Source: Bacteroidaceae bacterium (GTDB lineage: Bacteria; Bacteroidota; Bacteroidia; Bacteroidales; Bacteroidaceae). Taken from it: DNA of 64,000 bases. Within the stretch, counting starts at the first letter, position 1, and the number at the start of each line of letters is the position of its first letter. The notes beneath the pieces are model-generated. The model did no database searches. It worked only from the letters and a program-made list of their open reading frames with translations, and was not told the DNA's origin. A program made the translations under genes and the position numbers. The stretch lies in NCBI GenBank assembly GCA_024401275.1, contig JAKSLJ010000001.1:62001-126000 (forward strand). The letters run 5' to 3'. Of the stretch, positions 25,401 to 33,322 are shown piece by piece.

Positions 25401-26616
25401 TATTCCTGACAGCGACAAGGTGCATATCTTCGAGCGCTTCTATCAGGTGAAGAAAGAAAAGTCAAGTTTTACGGTGGGAAATGCTTCGGATGCCCGACTT
25501 CAGGCTACGGGCGGAACGGGTGTCGGTCTGCATCTTGCTCAGGCTATAGTACAGATGCACAACGGAACAATTCATGTTGAAGACAATGAGGAGGGACCTG
25601 GATGCCGATTCGTCGTGGTACTTCCTTATGTTGAAGCGCCTATTGCAATGCAGCCGGAAGCGCAGAATGTTGAGATTGAGGTACAAGATGTAGAAGAAAA
25701 TCCAGAAGTGGAGACTCAGGATACAGCAGAGCTTGAAACTGCTGTCACTGAAGGAAAATCTGAGACAGACTCTGCAACAGCCAGTGTAGCAACTTTGGAA
25801 AAACAGCCGGAGAAAAAGCCAAAGGCTGCAAGACGTCCGCAGGTACAGACAAACTATCATGTACTTATCGTAGATGATGACCAGGATATTGCCAAGTATA
25901 TCCAGCAGGAACTCTCCGACCGTTATCATTGCTCAGTCTGCAAGAACGGAAAGGAAGCCCTTGAATATGTGCTGAAGAATCCTACACATCTCGTAATCTC
26001 CGATGTCCTTATGCCAGAGATGAGCGGTATTGAGCTCACGAAGCGTATGAAGGCGAATGTGAATATTAATCATATTCCTATCGTTCTCGTTACGGCTCTC
26101 AACGACACCCAGTCAAATGTGGAAGGACTTAATGTAGGCGCGGCTGCTTATCTCACGAAACCGTTTGATGTAACCCTCTTGAAGACTACCGTTGACAATA
26201 TTATCAAGAGTCGTCAGCGCCTTAAGAATGTTTATGAGGGCAAGCAGACCGTGGAAAGGAGGATTCCAAAGACTGAGTTGCAGACTCCAGACGAGCGTCT
26301 CATGAAGCGTGTGATGAAGATTGTTGAGCAGCACATTTTTGACCATAATCTTTCTGTAGAACTCCTTGCTTCTGAGGTAGGTATAAGTCGAGTCCACCTT
26401 AACCGTAAGCTTAAGGAACTTACCAATCAGACTACAACCGACTTCATAAAGAACATCAGACTAAAGCGTGCGGCTGAACTCTTGAGTCAGAAAAAGCACT
26501 CTATAGCCGAGGTCGCAGACATGGTAGGTTTCCAGAATGCCAATAATTTCTCTACAGCATTCCGCAAACTCTATGGCATGTCGCCACGAGAATATATGAG
26601 TAAGAACCAAGAATAA
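22498..26616 (+). CDS. Hybrid two-component system sensor/regulator (HTCS)
   Basis: A 1372-residue one-protein signalling system. Order: signal peptide (1-20); two-component propeller repeats (about 20-680; e.g. EDGLCCYDGVKFVTY, GDVWLGIYQKGVML); Y_Y_Y-type beta domain (about 680-755); membrane helix (about 760-782, WIAWILYLLILAVLVYKAV); HisKA with NISHDIRTPMT (His near residue 817); HATPase with DNGIGIP and TGGTGVGLHLA; receiver (about 1120-1240) with VDDDQD, phospho-acceptor Asp in ISDVLMPEMSG and the Lys in LTKPFD; and a C-terminal AraC helix-turn-helix (about 1265-1372). HTCSs sense oligosaccharides and switch on polysaccharide-use genes. The neighbouring GH3-GH97-GH10-esterase operon points to xylan or a related hemicellulose as signal. 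A 75-residue acidic linker precedes the receiver. Confidence 0.95.
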   Translation: MKHLITLIFFALVSLTTNAQSYRLFNSDNDLPNTLINSIFQDHLGLIWVATEDGLCCYDGVKFVTYKHKEGDDTSLSHNLVRCVIEDKEENLWIGTHNGLQYFDRNKQRFSPLATDDKGKLLMGNVNKIIQLSNGEIWVSGNDLYKATINGGKLEAKIIDYPGPHHFIQDIMEDAEGNIWSMHLHDGIYVYRSRDKVVKHYFGGIDGVSYMRIGTDERGNVFASAHGMGVMQFNKALDKFEIIPGTENLLAISLDFNGHGDMYIGTDGMGFYSYNIGKKELVYQLMENKFFNFRRSKIHAMLMDSDGDVWLGIYQKGVMLIKNKSNLFNTIGHRTFEKNIIGSEAVTSIAEDILGRMWIATDNDGVYAIGSDGDNVQHFSYSQNPAMPKIILGIVSDKKGRVWTASYTDGLGYLTSAGQYVKYPLYSKSSKIAVSSAMATYLDYEGKLWTVTLGNNLYCIDTNTDQLIEMYSETPEINAWQCSVYRAKNGKLYVGTYDGLYVVTVQKGKLAVESHVLGGIIINSITEDATGNIWMATPVGLSMLDTKTKKITTLTTANGLPTNTVYSVRCDMLGYVWAATSGGLAEFNKSMNHVTNFYASDGLQGNEFSRNAAFTDSKGRVWFGGSNGVTYFDTKEMSVPESNWDVRVTDFYVNNNPVNTTTESGFWNVIDTNVLEAKEFHLSNDDNSFTIEFATKQLNSPDGLIYEYSVDGAEPIVLPAGTNRISFSNLSSGTYHIKIGVHDNSEANPCEITVKVHTTIFNHWIAWILYLLILAVLVYKAVQYLQKWFKTKNELRRHKHQEEINESRLQMFTNISHDIRTPMTLIISPLERLMKNDSDETKRHNSYETMYRNANRILSLVNQLMDVRKLENGKLELSLSQQDIIPIINNVCEAFVEKAVERNITFTYIHDGIDRIYANVDLQHFDKIFANLISNAMKFAPDNGIVTVCVNRLPDSKVQIRVSDNGIGIPDSDKVHIFERFYQVKKEKSSFTVGNASDARLQATGGTGVGLHLAQAIVQMHNGTIHVEDNEEGPGCRFVVVLPYVEAPIAMQPEAQNVEIEVQDVEENPEVETQDTAELETAVTEGKSETDSATASVATLEKQPEKKPKAARRPQVQTNYHVLIVDDDQDIAKYIQQELSDRYHCSVCKNGKEALEYVLKNPTHLVISDVLMPEMSGIELTKRMKANVNINHIPIVLVTALNDTQSNVEGLNVGAAAYLTKPFDVTLLKTTVDNIIKSRQRLKNVYEGKQTVERRIPKTELQTPDERLMKRVMKIVEQHIFDHNLSVELLASEVGISRVHLNRKLKELTNQTTTDFIKNIRLKRAAELLSQKKHSIAEVADMVGFQNANNFSTAFRKLYGMSPREYMSKNQE

Positions 26617-26634
26617 CTTAAAATAAAAACTTAG

Positions 26635-27462
26635 ATGAAGATAAAAGCTTTATTATCTTTATTCCTGCTTGCTGCAACGACTTGCAGTGCGCAGTTTCGC
26701 AGGCCGATGCCTTTGAACGAGGGCGAATATTACGACCTGAAGGTGGGTAAGGCGTCAATGCGCATAGATGCGGCTAATGGCGCGCGTATCATTTCTTTGA
26801 AGCACGATACTACCGAAGTAATTTCGCAGAATCCTATGCCGAATATGTATGGTAGCACATTCTGGACAAGTCCGCAGAAAGAATGGAACTGGCCGCCGGT
26901 GCGCGAACATGATATAATGAGATACAGTGTAGAGAAGAATGGCGACAAGCTTCTCATGACGAGTCAGTTGTCGGAGAAGATTCCGCTCCGCATAAAAAAA
27001 TGTTTCTCTGTAGATGAGACAGAGCAATGCTTTGTGATAACCTATAGCATAGTCAATGAATCTGCCGAAGATCGCAAAGTCGCGCCATGGGAGATAACCC
27101 GAGTGCCGGCGGAAGGAACCATCTTCTTCATTGCGCCTATGGAAAGCATTACTCCTGCTGGACTGATGAATTTTGTGGATAAGAATGGCGTGAAATACTA
27201 CGAGATAGACCAGTCTGAAAAGCAACGCAAGATAAATGCCGACGGAATGGGATGGCTTGGATACGAAAACAAAGGACTTGTGCTTATAAAGCGCTTTGAG
27301 GATCTCAATGCCTCACAGCCTGCACCAGACGAAGGCGAGATACAGGTTTACGTACACAACGGAAAGGTCTATGTGGAACTTGAGGAGCAGGGCGCATACA
27401 CCAACCTCCGTCCAGGAGAGCAGCTAGATTGGACCGTTCGTTGGTATCTTGTCAAAAAGTAA
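26635..27462 (+). CDS. DUF4380-like secreted protein
   Basis: A 275-residue secreted protein (signal peptide to CSAQ, residues 1-19) with the beta-sandwich pattern of DUF4380, related in fold to galactose mutarotases: ANGARIISLKHDTTEVIS, STFWTSPQKEWNWPPV and VNESAEDRKVAPWEITRV. Members are often found beside carbohydrate enzymes, but their activity is not well known. It starts 18 bases after the HTCS stop, so it is read from the sensor's message. The convergent esterase gene lies beyond a palindromic repeat. Confidence 0.75.
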   Translation: MKIKALLSLFLLAATTCSAQFRRPMPLNEGEYYDLKVGKASMRIDAANGARIISLKHDTTEVISQNPMPNMYGSTFWTSPQKEWNWPPVREHDIMRYSVEKNGDKLLMTSQLSEKIPLRIKKCFSVDETEQCFVITYSIVNESAEDRKVAPWEITRVPAEGTIFFIAPMESITPAGLMNFVDKNGVKYYEIDQSEKQRKINADGMGWLGYENKGLVLIKRFEDLNASQPAPDEGEIQVYVHNGKVYVELEEQGAYTNLRPGEQLDWTVRWYLVKK

Positions 27463-27505
27463 ATTGATATTTTTTAGGTAAGTATATACTCTAAGTTGCC
27501 TTGTT

Positions 27506-27580
27506 TGTAGGGCGAGGATTTCCGAGCCGCGATTCAGATTTTATTATGCGGTGAAACGGCTCGGAAATCCTCGCCCTACA
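27506..27580. repeat. 75-bp palindromic element TGTAGGGCGAGG, copy 1
   Basis: Arms begin TGTAGGGCGAGGATTTCCGA and end with the reverse complement, ...CCTCGCCCTACA, around a T/A-rich centre. The element lies between convergent genes. Copies are at 43000-43074 and 53178-53248. Confidence 0.85.
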
Positions 27581-27620
27581 TTTTGGGGACAAAAATAAAT
27601 AATTTTTAGACCTTTTTCTT

Positions 27621-28571
27621 TTACTTTCTCAAATCATTGAGGAAGTTGATCATCTTATCGAGATTTGGCTGATCGTACATTCCGTTGAAGCCGTGGTTGC
27701 CGCCCTGTACAGGCACATACTCGTGCTTCACGCCAGCTTCGGTAAGTACATTATTGAGAATCTCTGATTGGCAGAAAGGAACGACGCTGTCGTCTGTGCC
27801 ATGGAGAATTATCACTGGTGGGTCGTTCTTGTCAACGAAGGTTGTTGCACTGAGAGCTGCGAAATACTGTAAGTCAGTCTTCAAACTCTTGCCCATGATA
27901 GCCTCTTCTGGTGAGAACTGCATCTTTGGAGGGCCTGCACAGTCCATGTGCATGAGGTCGATAGGACCAGACCAATCGCAAGCAGCATTTACACTACTGC
28001 TTTCGTTTGTGTAGTTGCCGACATTGCCTTCAAGGTCATAAACGGTTTCTTCCACCTTAAATTCCTTGCAGTTGCTGGTTGTAGCAGCGAGAGTGGCAAG
28101 ATGACCGCCAGAAGAGAAGCCTGAGGTTGCAATGAAGTTTGTGTCGAAGTGGTACTTCTTTGCATTGCCTCGTACGAAGCGAATTACAGCCTTGATATCG
28201 TTGATCTGAGCAGGGTAGAGGGCGTCCTGGCTTGAACGGTGGTTAGGACAAACTACGGCATAGCCCGCCTTCAGCAGTGCATTTACGATAGTACCAAGGT
28301 CTGCCATGCCCTTAGAGTTGTTGCTGAACCATGCCGAACCATAGATGTGAATGACTACAGGGTAGCTTTCCTTCTTCTCTTTTGGGAGGTAGATGTCGAG
28401 ATTGTGGTATGCCTGACCATCGTCGGCATAGTTTACGTCAATGAACTTCTCGCTGATAGGCAGGTCAATTTGTTGCTGCTGCCCGCCGAAGCCGAAGCTA
28501 CCGCCATTCATTTGGGCAGATGCCGTGAGAGATGCGAACGCGATGAGTGCGCTTAAAAATACTTTTTTCAT
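27621..28571 (-). CDS. Secreted alpha/beta-hydrolase esterase
   Basis: A 316-residue protein with signal peptide (1-19). The alpha/beta-hydrolase fold is shown by the oxyanion stretch VVIHIYGSAWFSNN (an HGG-like HIYGSAW), nucleophile Ser in ATSGFSSGGHLA, Asp in LHGTDDSVVPF and His in GGNHGFNGM. The sequence is close to the BD-FAE/acetyl-esterase class that removes acetyl or feruloyl groups from xylan. It is the last gene in the leftward operon after the GH10 xylanase (25-base gap), which supports a role in clearing side groups so that the xylanase can act. Confidence 0.85.
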   Translation of the reverse strand: MKKVFLSALIAFASLTASAQMNGGSFGFGGQQQQIDLPISEKFIDVNYADDGQAYHNLDIYLPKEKKESYPVVIHIYGSAWFSNNSKGMADLGTIVNALLKAGYAVVCPNHRSSQDALYPAQINDIKAVIRFVRGNAKKYHFDTNFIATSGFSSGGHLATLAATTSNCKEFKVEETVYDLEGNVGNYTNESSSVNAACDWSGPIDLMHMDCAGPPKMQFSPEEAIMGKSLKTDLQYFAALSATTFVDKNDPPVIILHGTDDSVVPFCQSEILNNVLTEAGVKHEYVPVQGGNHGFNGMYDQPNLDKMINFLNDLRK

Positions 28572-28596
28572 GATAAATAAATGTTGTTTTTGATAT

Positions 28597-31266
28597 TTAT
28601 TTCTTCAGATACTTCTTTCCGCTTTGGATGACGATTCCCCTGTAGTCGGCAGATACTCGCTGACCCTGGATGTTGTAGATTGCGCCATTGTCGGTCTGTA
28701 AGCCAGGGCTTAGTGGAGTGTCAATGCCTGTGTTGAAGTAATCGCGAAGAGTGTTGCGGATTGCCCAGTATGCAGGCTTCTTTGTGACACTGCTGTCGAA
28801 GAGCAGCGGCTCGCCGCCACGCCAAGAGAGATCGTCAGTAACGCCCCAAATGATGAGATGAGGGAAATGGTCGTACTTGAGCATGGTCTTTACGATCTTG
28901 TAGTATTCGAGAGCCTGACGGTTGTAGTGGTCAGGATCGCTGAAGTCCTTGATGGACATGTCAAGTTCTGTTACGATGCAATTGATGCCGAGGTCAGCGT
29001 AGCGTGCTACGTTGGCATCAAACTTCTTCTCGTTAAGTTCGCCTACAGAGAGATGGCACTGAAGGCCAACGCCATCCAAAGGAATGCCGTCTTTGAGAAG
29101 ACGTTTTGCAAGGTTGAAATATGCCTCAGTCTTGGCACTTCCATACATCTCTACGCCATATTCGTTGATGTAGAGCTTTGCATCTGGATCGGCGCGGTGA
29201 GCATAGACGAGGGCAGAGTCAACATAGTCCTCGCCGATAGCCTTGAGCCAAACATTAGAGCGGAGGTTATAGCCGTCAGGATTTGTGCGCACGATGCTCT
29301 GGTCGTCGTCAAGCATTTCGTTAACCACATCCCATTCGTAAACCTTTCCCTTGAAGTGCTGCATGACAGTAGTGATGTGGTTCTTCATGATTTCGAGAGC
29401 CTGCTCACGAGTCCAGTTCTTGTCGTTCTTCTTGCCGTCAGAGCTTATCCAACCAGGATTCTGCTGATACCAAACGAGGGTGTGACCACGAACGCGCATA
29501 TTGTTTGCCTGTGCAAGCTCTACAAGCTTGTCTGCATTGTAGAACTCAAACTGTCCCTGGTTAGGCTGAAGCGCATCCGGCTTCATCTCGTTTTCTGCCA
29601 CGCAAATGTTGAAGTTGCTTGTTATCGCCTTTGTGCGAGAGTTGTTCGGGTCGTTGATACTCATCTTATATACAGGCACAGCCACGCCAACCTTCTTGCC
29701 GACAAGGTCTGCATAGTACTTTATCATCTTACGATCGCTCTTCATCGTGAAGTCAAAGTCCGCAAGATCGTATTCTATGTCATCGTCGTCATCCTCAAAT
29801 TCATCGAAGTTGTATGCGATGTCGTTTGGATTTGTTGATGGTTCTGCCTTAAGAACATAATACTCATAGCCGTCAGCATCTGATTTCTGGATAACATTCC
29901 ATTTCTCTGGGTCTGGGTTCGCAATGCAGAAACCACGGTTTATGCCGTCGTCCTCGCCGTCAGGAGAAGAGTTTGCGTTCAGAGAAGACTTTATAAGAAC
30001 ATACTCAGCACCTGGAACATATTCAAAATCATCGGAAATTATCGGCTTTATCACAGGCATTCCAGAGCTTGCAGTAAAGTCGTAGTTCTTTCCTGTCCAG
30101 TTCAGGAAACCATTGACATCAAGTTCGTCGTGCTTTTCTGTGCCGATACGGAAGTAAAGAACAGCAGAAGGGGCAAGGAGCAGGTTGGCAGTTTTGCTTT
30201 CTGTTCCAACGGTAAGTGTACCAATCTCGTCGTTTCCAGGGCGAAGGTTACCATAAATCGCCACTTCGCCATTGATGGTACCCACACCACCAAGAAGTGC
30301 GTTTGGACAAACCGTAGCCACTGCGCCTGAAGTAGCTGCACCTGTATTTCCGTCCACATTAATAGCACCTTCCATCACACGAATACCGCCAGTGATGGCG
30401 TTCTGGTTGCCGGCAATGGTGTAAGTTCCCTTTCCCTCCTTTATCAAGCCGAGAAGATCCCCGCTCTCAGGAGCGAACTTACCGTAGAGAGTAGAGTTTG
30501 TGTCGTCACCGCCAACGATGTAGTAGGATTTTGCTGAACTACTCTTGTAGTAACCTTTGAGGACGGAACCTTCCTCCATCTCCAAACGACCGATACGGAT
30601 AGCGCGGTTACCATTTTCATTGGCAACGGTGGCACCATTGGTGATGCGGAGCGTTGCATGCTCGAACATGTTGTTGTATCTGCCTTCATTCAATCCTCCT
30701 TCCACATCATCTGGGTAGAATGTCTTTGGGGCGTTAAGCACAAGTCCGTAGAAGCCACAGGAGCCGATGACATCCTTGTAAGGAAGCACGTTTACAGTGC
30801 CAGTGAAGCCGCTCCAGTCTGGAATGGCGGCATTCTTGGCGTTGCCCGTATATGAACGTTCACCTCCACCATAGAGATTCACCGTTCCGCTACCTGTAAG
30901 TTTTGACATCCAGTATGTGTAGCGGGATGTATAAACTCCGAGTTCCGCACCATCGCGGAGTATTATTGGCACATCGATGCTTGCGTAGTTGCTTGCGGTA
31001 TTGTTGAAGCAGAAGTGCATTTCGCCTTTCTCTACAGTAACGCTTGAGCCGAAAGGTTTTGTCAGTGACACATCGCCCGACCAGATACTGCCGTTCTTCA
31101 GCAAAATGCTGAAATTAGTGTTATTCTCGTTGAATGTTACCTTTTCGCCGTTATCAATGACCTGAGTGGTAGAGCCGGCATTTTTCTTCCCTGTAGGGAA
31201 ATTGCTAGATGCTGCTAGCGTAAGGCTCGCTAAGAAAAGGATGATTAGGGTTGTTGCTTTTTTCAT
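28597..31266 (-). CDS. GH10 endo-1,4-beta-xylanase with N-terminal PATR-type beta-helix
   Basis: The 889-residue protein has a signal peptide (1-20), then about 400 residues of beta-strand repeats. One repeat, GLIKEGKGTYTIAGNQN, followed by ITGGIRVMEGAINVDG and LGGVGTINGEVAIYGNLRPG, is the autotransporter-associated (PATR) strand repeat. An acidic linker (FDEFEDDDDDIEYDLADFDF) leads into the GH10 barrel (about 500-855): acid/base Glu in WDVVNEML (near residue 647), nucleophile Glu in VTELDMS (near 767), and HTLVWYQQNPGW. The last 30 residues (IYNIQGQRVSADYRG) look like a sorting-type tail. It cuts the xylan backbone. The N-terminal beta-helix on a GH10 is unusual; it may hold the enzyme at the surface or bind substrate. 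Confidence 0.92.
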   Translation of the reverse strand: MKKATTLIILFLASLTLAASSNFPTGKKNAGSTTQVIDNGEKVTFNENNTNFSILLKNGSIWSGDVSLTKPFGSSVTVEKGEMHFCFNNTASNYASIDVPIILRDGAELGVYTSRYTYWMSKLTGSGTVNLYGGGERSYTGNAKNAAIPDWSGFTGTVNVLPYKDVIGSCGFYGLVLNAPKTFYPDDVEGGLNEGRYNNMFEHATLRITNGATVANENGNRAIRIGRLEMEEGSVLKGYYKSSSAKSYYIVGGDDTNSTLYGKFAPESGDLLGLIKEGKGTYTIAGNQNAITGGIRVMEGAINVDGNTGAATSGAVATVCPNALLGGVGTINGEVAIYGNLRPGNDEIGTLTVGTESKTANLLLAPSAVLYFRIGTEKHDELDVNGFLNWTGKNYDFTASSGMPVIKPIISDDFEYVPGAEYVLIKSSLNANSSPDGEDDGINRGFCIANPDPEKWNVIQKSDADGYEYYVLKAEPSTNPNDIAYNFDEFEDDDDDIEYDLADFDFTMKSDRKMIKYYADLVGKKVGVAVPVYKMSINDPNNSRTKAITSNFNICVAENEMKPDALQPNQGQFEFYNADKLVELAQANNMRVRGHTLVWYQQNPGWISSDGKKNDKNWTREQALEIMKNHITTVMQHFKGKVYEWDVVNEMLDDDQSIVRTNPDGYNLRSNVWLKAIGEDYVDSALVYAHRADPDAKLYINEYGVEMYGSAKTEAYFNLAKRLLKDGIPLDGVGLQCHLSVGELNEKKFDANVARYADLGINCIVTELDMSIKDFSDPDHYNRQALEYYKIVKTMLKYDHFPHLIIWGVTDDLSWRGGEPLLFDSSVTKKPAYWAIRNTLRDYFNTGIDTPLSPGLQTDNGAIYNIQGQRVSADYRGIVIQSGKKYLKK

Positions 31267-31282
31267 TTATCTGTATTATTCT

Positions 31283-33322
31283 TTATGGTTCAATGGTTAG
31301 TATCATTACGAAACCGCCGCGAGGTAGTGTCTGTACATTTATTTTGCTTTGATTGCTGTATTCGCCCATATCAAAGCTAATGTTGAATGAAGTGGCATCC
31401 TTGCCATCGCGGAAAGTTTGTGCTTCCACAGTAGCGGCTTTCTTGCCAAGGATGCGGTTAAGGGAGAAGCCAAGAGTTTGAGCTTCGTCTGTTCCGTTTA
31501 TGCCGGCAATATACCACTTGTCGCCTTTCTTGCGTGCCATGACAACAGACTTGCCAGGATAGCCGGAGAGAAGCTTTGAGTCATCCCAAACTGTAGGAAG
31601 TGTAGAGAGTAGCTCCTTAACATCCTCTGGCATAGAACGATAGCTTTCAGGACGGTCTGGCATGTGCTGGATGCCAGACTCAAAGAGAATGGTCAGTGCA
31701 AGTTCATGGCAGTGAGTGGTTATGTGGGGATTCTGTGAGTCGGTGAAGGTTCCCGGAGTATAGTCCATAGAACCGACAATATTGCGAGTGAAAGGCAATG
31801 TGGCGTTGTGAGCTGCCGCTTTCTTTGTGAGTGTTGCATTGTTATTGTACCACTCTGCGCCATATACAGCCTCGCAAGTCATAAGATTAGGATAGGTACG
31901 CTGCCAGCCGCGAGGAATTGTGCAGCCATGGAAGACAATCTTCAGACCGTTTTTCTTTGACATTTCAAGAAGGTCAAGATATTTGTTCATAGACCAAGTG
32001 TTGTCGTTCTTGAAGAAGTCAACCTTTATGCCTACAACACCGATCTTTTTCAGCCAGGCAAATTCCTTGTCCATCTTCTCCGGAGTATCGATGCGACCTT
32101 GAGGAGTTGGAGCAGAAGAACCTGTCCAATTTGCATCGGAATTGTACCAAATCATCGGCTTTATGCCTTTGTTTACAGCATATTTCACGGCGTCTTCAAT
32201 GGTGCCGTTCTTCATTACATCCCATTCAGCATCGATAAGAGTATATGGCCAGTGCATCTCTGCTGCAAGATCTGTATATTTGTTGATGAGCTTGCAGTCT
32301 TGGGAGCCGTGGTTGTAAGCCCAGTAAATCCAAGAGGCGACACCACCTTGAATTGCCTTTACTTCGTCTTGGGAAGAAGGTGCATCAGAAACATCAGTAA
32401 CGAGAGTACTTTCCACAACCGTTGAGAGTGAACCCAGAATGATTACACGCCAAGGTGAATGCCATTCTTGCGTTGACTTGCGGCTCAGTAAACTTCGCCC
32501 TACATCTGTTGACTTTGACGGAAGCAAAGGGGCTTTGTCATCACCAAGTTGCACTTTGTATGGTACGGGCTGACCGAGAGATTCCTTGCTGTTGTGTAAG
32601 CAGTTTGTGTCAGCGAGCTTTGGAAGGTTCTCGCTTCCTGCGTTGCTGAGGACGCTTCCGCAATGATCGCGCTCTATGTTTGCTTCCGTAATGAGTGCAA
32701 ATGTGCCGTCGTGCGGTTCAACAAGAGCAGGATAGCCCCACAGATGATGTTGGTTTCGGAAGAATCCTTGTTTTACATTTCCATCGTTTATTCCGGTAGT
32801 GTAGAGTGGATAGAAGTCCTCATAGCTGTCGGGATGGTAAATCTGTAGCCAGCGGTTTGCACCTTCGCGGATGTTGTAGGCAGTGAGTTCATCGCAGAGA
32901 GTTTCTTCTGGCAGAGTGTTTGGCAGAATATAGCGAAAGGTTACGCCATCGTGGTAAGTGCGGATTTCTACATCCAGTTCTTCGCCTTTCTCGTTCCTGA
33001 GCCAAAGCGTGCGTGCATTTGCCTCGTTGGAACAGTTGATGCGCTTGCCCGTAGCCATAGTGTAAGAGTCTGACATGTAGTGTTTTCCGCTATTACCTTT
33101 TACGGTGAGCGGTCCAGAAAAGTCGCGCTTTGAAGTGACGATGCCAAGCGGAATGCTCTCAAAGGCGGCTTTCTTGCCAGAGAAAACAGTTAGGGTAATC
33201 TTGCCGTTGTTTTCGTCAACGGTAGCTGTAACTGCTTTGTTCGGCGAAACGATCTTCACCACTTGCTTGGCTTGAGCAGCAAGTGGTAGAAGAAGCGAGA
33301 TTATGAAGATATATTTTTTCAT
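31283..33322 (-). CDS. GH97 family glycoside hydrolase
   Basis: A 679-residue secreted enzyme (signal 1-18). The N-terminal beta-sandwich (about 20-280), catalytic barrel (about 280-560) and C-terminal sheet fit GH97, a family of calcium-dependent alpha-glucosidases and alpha-galactosidases. Conserved blocks include GVTFRYILP, YTLIDAEWDVMKNG, VVGIKVDFFKND and TCEAVYGAEW. The Asp in KVDFF sits where retaining alpha-galactosidase members have their nucleophile, but activity cannot be fixed by eye. It overlaps the GH3 stop by one base and is followed after 16 bases by the GH10 gene. A role in removing alpha-linked side sugars fits the operon. Confidence 0.9.
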   Translation of the reverse strand: MKKYIFIISLLLPLAAQAKQVVKIVSPNKAVTATVDENNGKITLTVFSGKKAAFESIPLGIVTSKRDFSGPLTVKGNSGKHYMSDSYTMATGKRINCSNEANARTLWLRNEKGEELDVEIRTYHDGVTFRYILPNTLPEETLCDELTAYNIREGANRWLQIYHPDSYEDFYPLYTTGINDGNVKQGFFRNQHHLWGYPALVEPHDGTFALITEANIERDHCGSVLSNAGSENLPKLADTNCLHNSKESLGQPVPYKVQLGDDKAPLLPSKSTDVGRSLLSRKSTQEWHSPWRVIILGSLSTVVESTLVTDVSDAPSSQDEVKAIQGGVASWIYWAYNHGSQDCKLINKYTDLAAEMHWPYTLIDAEWDVMKNGTIEDAVKYAVNKGIKPMIWYNSDANWTGSSAPTPQGRIDTPEKMDKEFAWLKKIGVVGIKVDFFKNDNTWSMNKYLDLLEMSKKNGLKIVFHGCTIPRGWQRTYPNLMTCEAVYGAEWYNNNATLTKKAAAHNATLPFTRNIVGSMDYTPGTFTDSQNPHITTHCHELALTILFESGIQHMPDRPESYRSMPEDVKELLSTLPTVWDDSKLLSGYPGKSVVMARKKGDKWYIAGINGTDEAQTLGFSLNRILGKKAATVEAQTFRDGKDATSFNISFDMGEYSNQSKINVQTLPRGGFVMILTIEP

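Noticed and set aside
28858-29838. 326-codon open frame on the plus strand
   Set aside because: Antisense to the GH10 catalytic domain; composition is that of a mirror frame.
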